NCBI GenBank assembly: GCA_024228555.1
Contig: JAAETI010000856.1
Location: 1 to 32,945 of the forward strand
From: a bacterium
GTDB taxonomy: Bacteria; Actinomycetota; Acidimicrobiia; Spongiisociales; UBA5794
Direction of reading: 5' to 3'
DNA length: 32,945 bases
The position numbers and the translations under genes are program-made. Under the pieces are notes generated by a model. It worked only from the letters and a program-made list of their open reading frames with translations. It had not been told where the DNA came from and ran no database searches. Below, one piece after another: positions 31,393 through 32,945 of this stretch (position 1 is the first letter of the stretch; each line of letters begins with the position of its first letter).

Positions 31393-32945
31393 GTGAAACC
31401 ATTTGTTCGCCTGCTCGCGGGGATGGTTCGGAAATCTCCCTGGGGGATCATCGCAGGGACCGTTGCATTAACGCTCGTTTTCGGGTTCTTCCTGCCGCAG
31501 CAGGAACAGGCTTCCGGCAATGAAGGGTTCTCCCCCGATTCCCCAGAGTTCCTCGCACAGGACGTGATTGCCGAGCACTTCCAGGACAATTCGGAAGAGC
31601 CGGTCCAGATCCTCGTCTCGGCGTCCGCGGGCGCCGATCTACTGACCGCTGATGGTTTGCGTGACTACGTGGCAATAAGGCAGGCGATCGAGACATCACG
31701 AGCTCAAGAGCTATTCAGGCAGCGGCCGGGTGGCGATGTGGTTGGCTACTTCGATGGGTTGCTGATGGGTCTCACCGCACAGGCGGAGGAGGTGGGTGTT
31801 CCTCTTGAAACGCTTCTCGCCAACATCACCGATGAAGAGGTCAAGCAAGGCTTGGTGCAGAGTCTGGATCAGACTCCACCGGAGCTGCGTGGTCTGTTCG
31901 AGGGCCTATTCGGAGCCAGCTCGGATCTGAGCGTTCCGGAGGCACAAACGGGCCTCATGGTTGTGTTCCTCAATGTATCCGACCTTGACGATCCCGACCT
32001 CACCGAGTTGACCGCAATCGAGCTCGACATGAAGGACGCCATCGAGAGCACACCGACCACCGTGGCCACCGGCCAGGCGTTCAGCTTTGCGTTGCTGTTC
32101 TCTGACACCGACGAGTTTGCCGCCGAGATCGGTCGACTCTTTGGGATGGCCTTCCTGATCATCGTGTTGATCTTGATGTTCGTTTTCTGGATTCATCCGA
32201 AGGGCAAGCTGACCAGGGGTAGGGCGCTACGCCGTTCCCTTGCAGACATGGGTCTGACGATGCTCGTCATCATGTTGTCGATTGTTTGGATGAACGGCGC
32301 CGGCGTCATTCTCGGGCCCAAGTATCTGAACATCATTGGGAACTTCAATGAGGTTCTGCAGATTCTCCCCATCCTGCTCATTGGTTTGGGTGTCGATTAT
32401 GCGATCCACATGAACAGCCGGTACCGCGAGGAACTCGGTGCTGGGGCATCAGTGGAAGATGCGGCAACCAACGCCACCAAGACAGTTGGCATCGCGCTGA
32501 TTCTGGCAACGGCAACGACGTCCGTCGGCTTCCTCACCAATGTCATCAACCCTGTCACCGCGCTGCGCGACTTCGGAATCCTGGCTGCGGTCGGGATCAC
32601 ATCGGCCTTCGTGCTGATGCTCACGGTTGTGCCCGCAATCCGCGTGTTGTTGGACAAGAGAGGCGAAGCGTCCGATCATCTGGACCGAGAGGCCTTCGGA
32701 CACCAGAGCGAACGCATGCTGCCGCGCCTCATGGGCGGGACTGCGGTTCTGGCCGAGAAGTATGCAGTGGCCACGTTGATCGTCGCCTTGGCCCTCGGCG
32801 TATTGGGTTTCGTTGGTTTGACCAATTTGAGCACAACGTTCAGTTTCACGGATTTTCTGCCTGAGGGGAATCCAATGCTGGACACGTTCGATGTCATCAC
32901 CGAGGAGTTCGCCGGCGGCTTCGGCGAAGAGACTGAGGTCATCAT
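31393..32945 (+). CDS. MMPL/RND superfamily exporter (3' end outside the window)
   Basis: The frame from GTG 31393 is open to the last base (517 codons). GAAGGGA at 31378-31384 lies 8 bases upstream. The first membrane helix is at about 18-36, followed by a large extracytoplasmic loop to about 250 (NEGFSPDSPEFLAQ near its start), then a cluster of helices containing LPILLIGLGVDYAIHMNSRY (about 323-342), the RND/MMPL signature. A second membrane-loop half begins before the edge. The pattern fits COG1033-type exporters of lipids or hopanoids; the substrate is unknown. It starts 102 bases after thrS with no clear terminator between. Confidence 0.9.
   Translation, partial: MKPFVRLLAGMVRKSPWGIIAGTVALTLVFGFFLPQQEQASGNEGFSPDSPEFLAQDVIAEHFQDNSEEPVQILVSASAGADLLTADGLRDYVAIRQAIETSRAQELFRQRPGGDVVGYFDGLLMGLTAQAEEVGVPLETLLANITDEEVKQGLVQSLDQTPPELRGLFEGLFGASSDLSVPEAQTGLMVVFLNVSDLDDPDLTELTAIELDMKDAIESTPTTVATGQAFSFALLFSDTDEFAAEIGRLFGMAFLIIVLILMFVFWIHPKGKLTRGRALRRSLADMGLTMLVIMLSIVWMNGAGVILGPKYLNIIGNFNEVLQILPILLIGLGVDYAIHMNSRYREELGAGASVEDAATNATKTVGIALILATATTSVGFLTNVINPVTALRDFGILAAVGITSAFVLMLTVVPAIRVLLDKRGEASDHLDREAFGHQSERMLPRLMGGTAVLAEKYAVATLIVALALGVLGFVGLTNLSTTFSFTDFLPEGNPMLDTFDVITEEFAGGFGEETEVI

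Overview
The window reads as a chromosomal segment of an actinobacterium, probably Acidimicrobiia or a close relative (an inference from gene content only). The signs are a mycothiol synthase, a coenzyme-F420-type luciferase-like oxidoreductase, the relic of a deazaflavin-dependent nitroreductase, an actinobacterial Abhydrolase_9 protein, cysteine-bearing SLH-like repeats on a secreted peptidase, frequent GTG/TTG starts and high GC. No phage, insertion sequence, CRISPR array, tRNA or rRNA was seen. Most of the window is ordinary housekeeping and envelope genes, with a small patch of gene decay at about 13.6-15.6 kb.

Layout. 1-3.3 kb (+): the 3' part of an AI-2E/PerM-like permease, then a membrane-associated Abhydrolase_9 serine hydrolase. 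3.3-4.9 kb (-): a two-TM-pore potassium channel and a lipoprotein L,D-transpeptidase. 5.1-10.2 kb (+): a DUF2252 protein, then a heterodimeric ABC exporter whose two half-transporters overlap by 4 bp and carry complementary canonical and degenerate ATP sites. 10.4-12.4 kb (+): a CrtI/RetSat-like FAD oxidoreductase and a small TfoX-like protein. 12.76-13.56 kb (+): a translationally coupled pair, a secreted, C-terminally anchored protein and a two-TM protein, both unrecognised.

13.6-15.6 kb holds relics of an acyl-CoA synthetase C-terminus joined to a TetR helix-turn-helix (-), an intact secreted VanY-like peptidase with three Cys-containing SLH-like repeats (+), and a broken Ddn-type nitroreductase (+). 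15.6-18.5 kb (-): a secondary alpha/beta hydrolase, then (transcribed toward it) an RRM RNA-binding protein coupled to a 54-residue Cys-rich protein that starts with TTG and ends just before a perfect hairpin, then an LLM-class oxidoreductase. 18.6 kb (+): a VOC protein. 19.0-22.5 kb (-): a likely operon of a DUF4380/mutarotase-like protein, xylulokinase and an acyltransferase-3 membrane protein. 22.6-25.1 kb (-): HtrA-like protease, SDR and an orphan Flp pilin. 25.3 kb (+): a DivIVA-like coiled-coil protein, abutting tail-to-tail a patatin phospholipase (-). 27.3 kb (+): mycothiol synthase. 28.2-29.3 kb (-): a tiny membrane zinc-ribbon protein and a kinase-fold protein lacking both catalytic aspartates. 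29.4 kb to the end (+): threonyl-tRNA synthetase and the N-terminal part of an MMPL/RND exporter cut by the window edge.

The points most worth following up are the RRM/Cys-rich mini-operon, the predicted pseudokinase, the altered zinc site in the SLH-tailed peptidase, the secreted/two-TM pair and the relics around 13.6-15.6 kb. No clear defence or mobile system was found.
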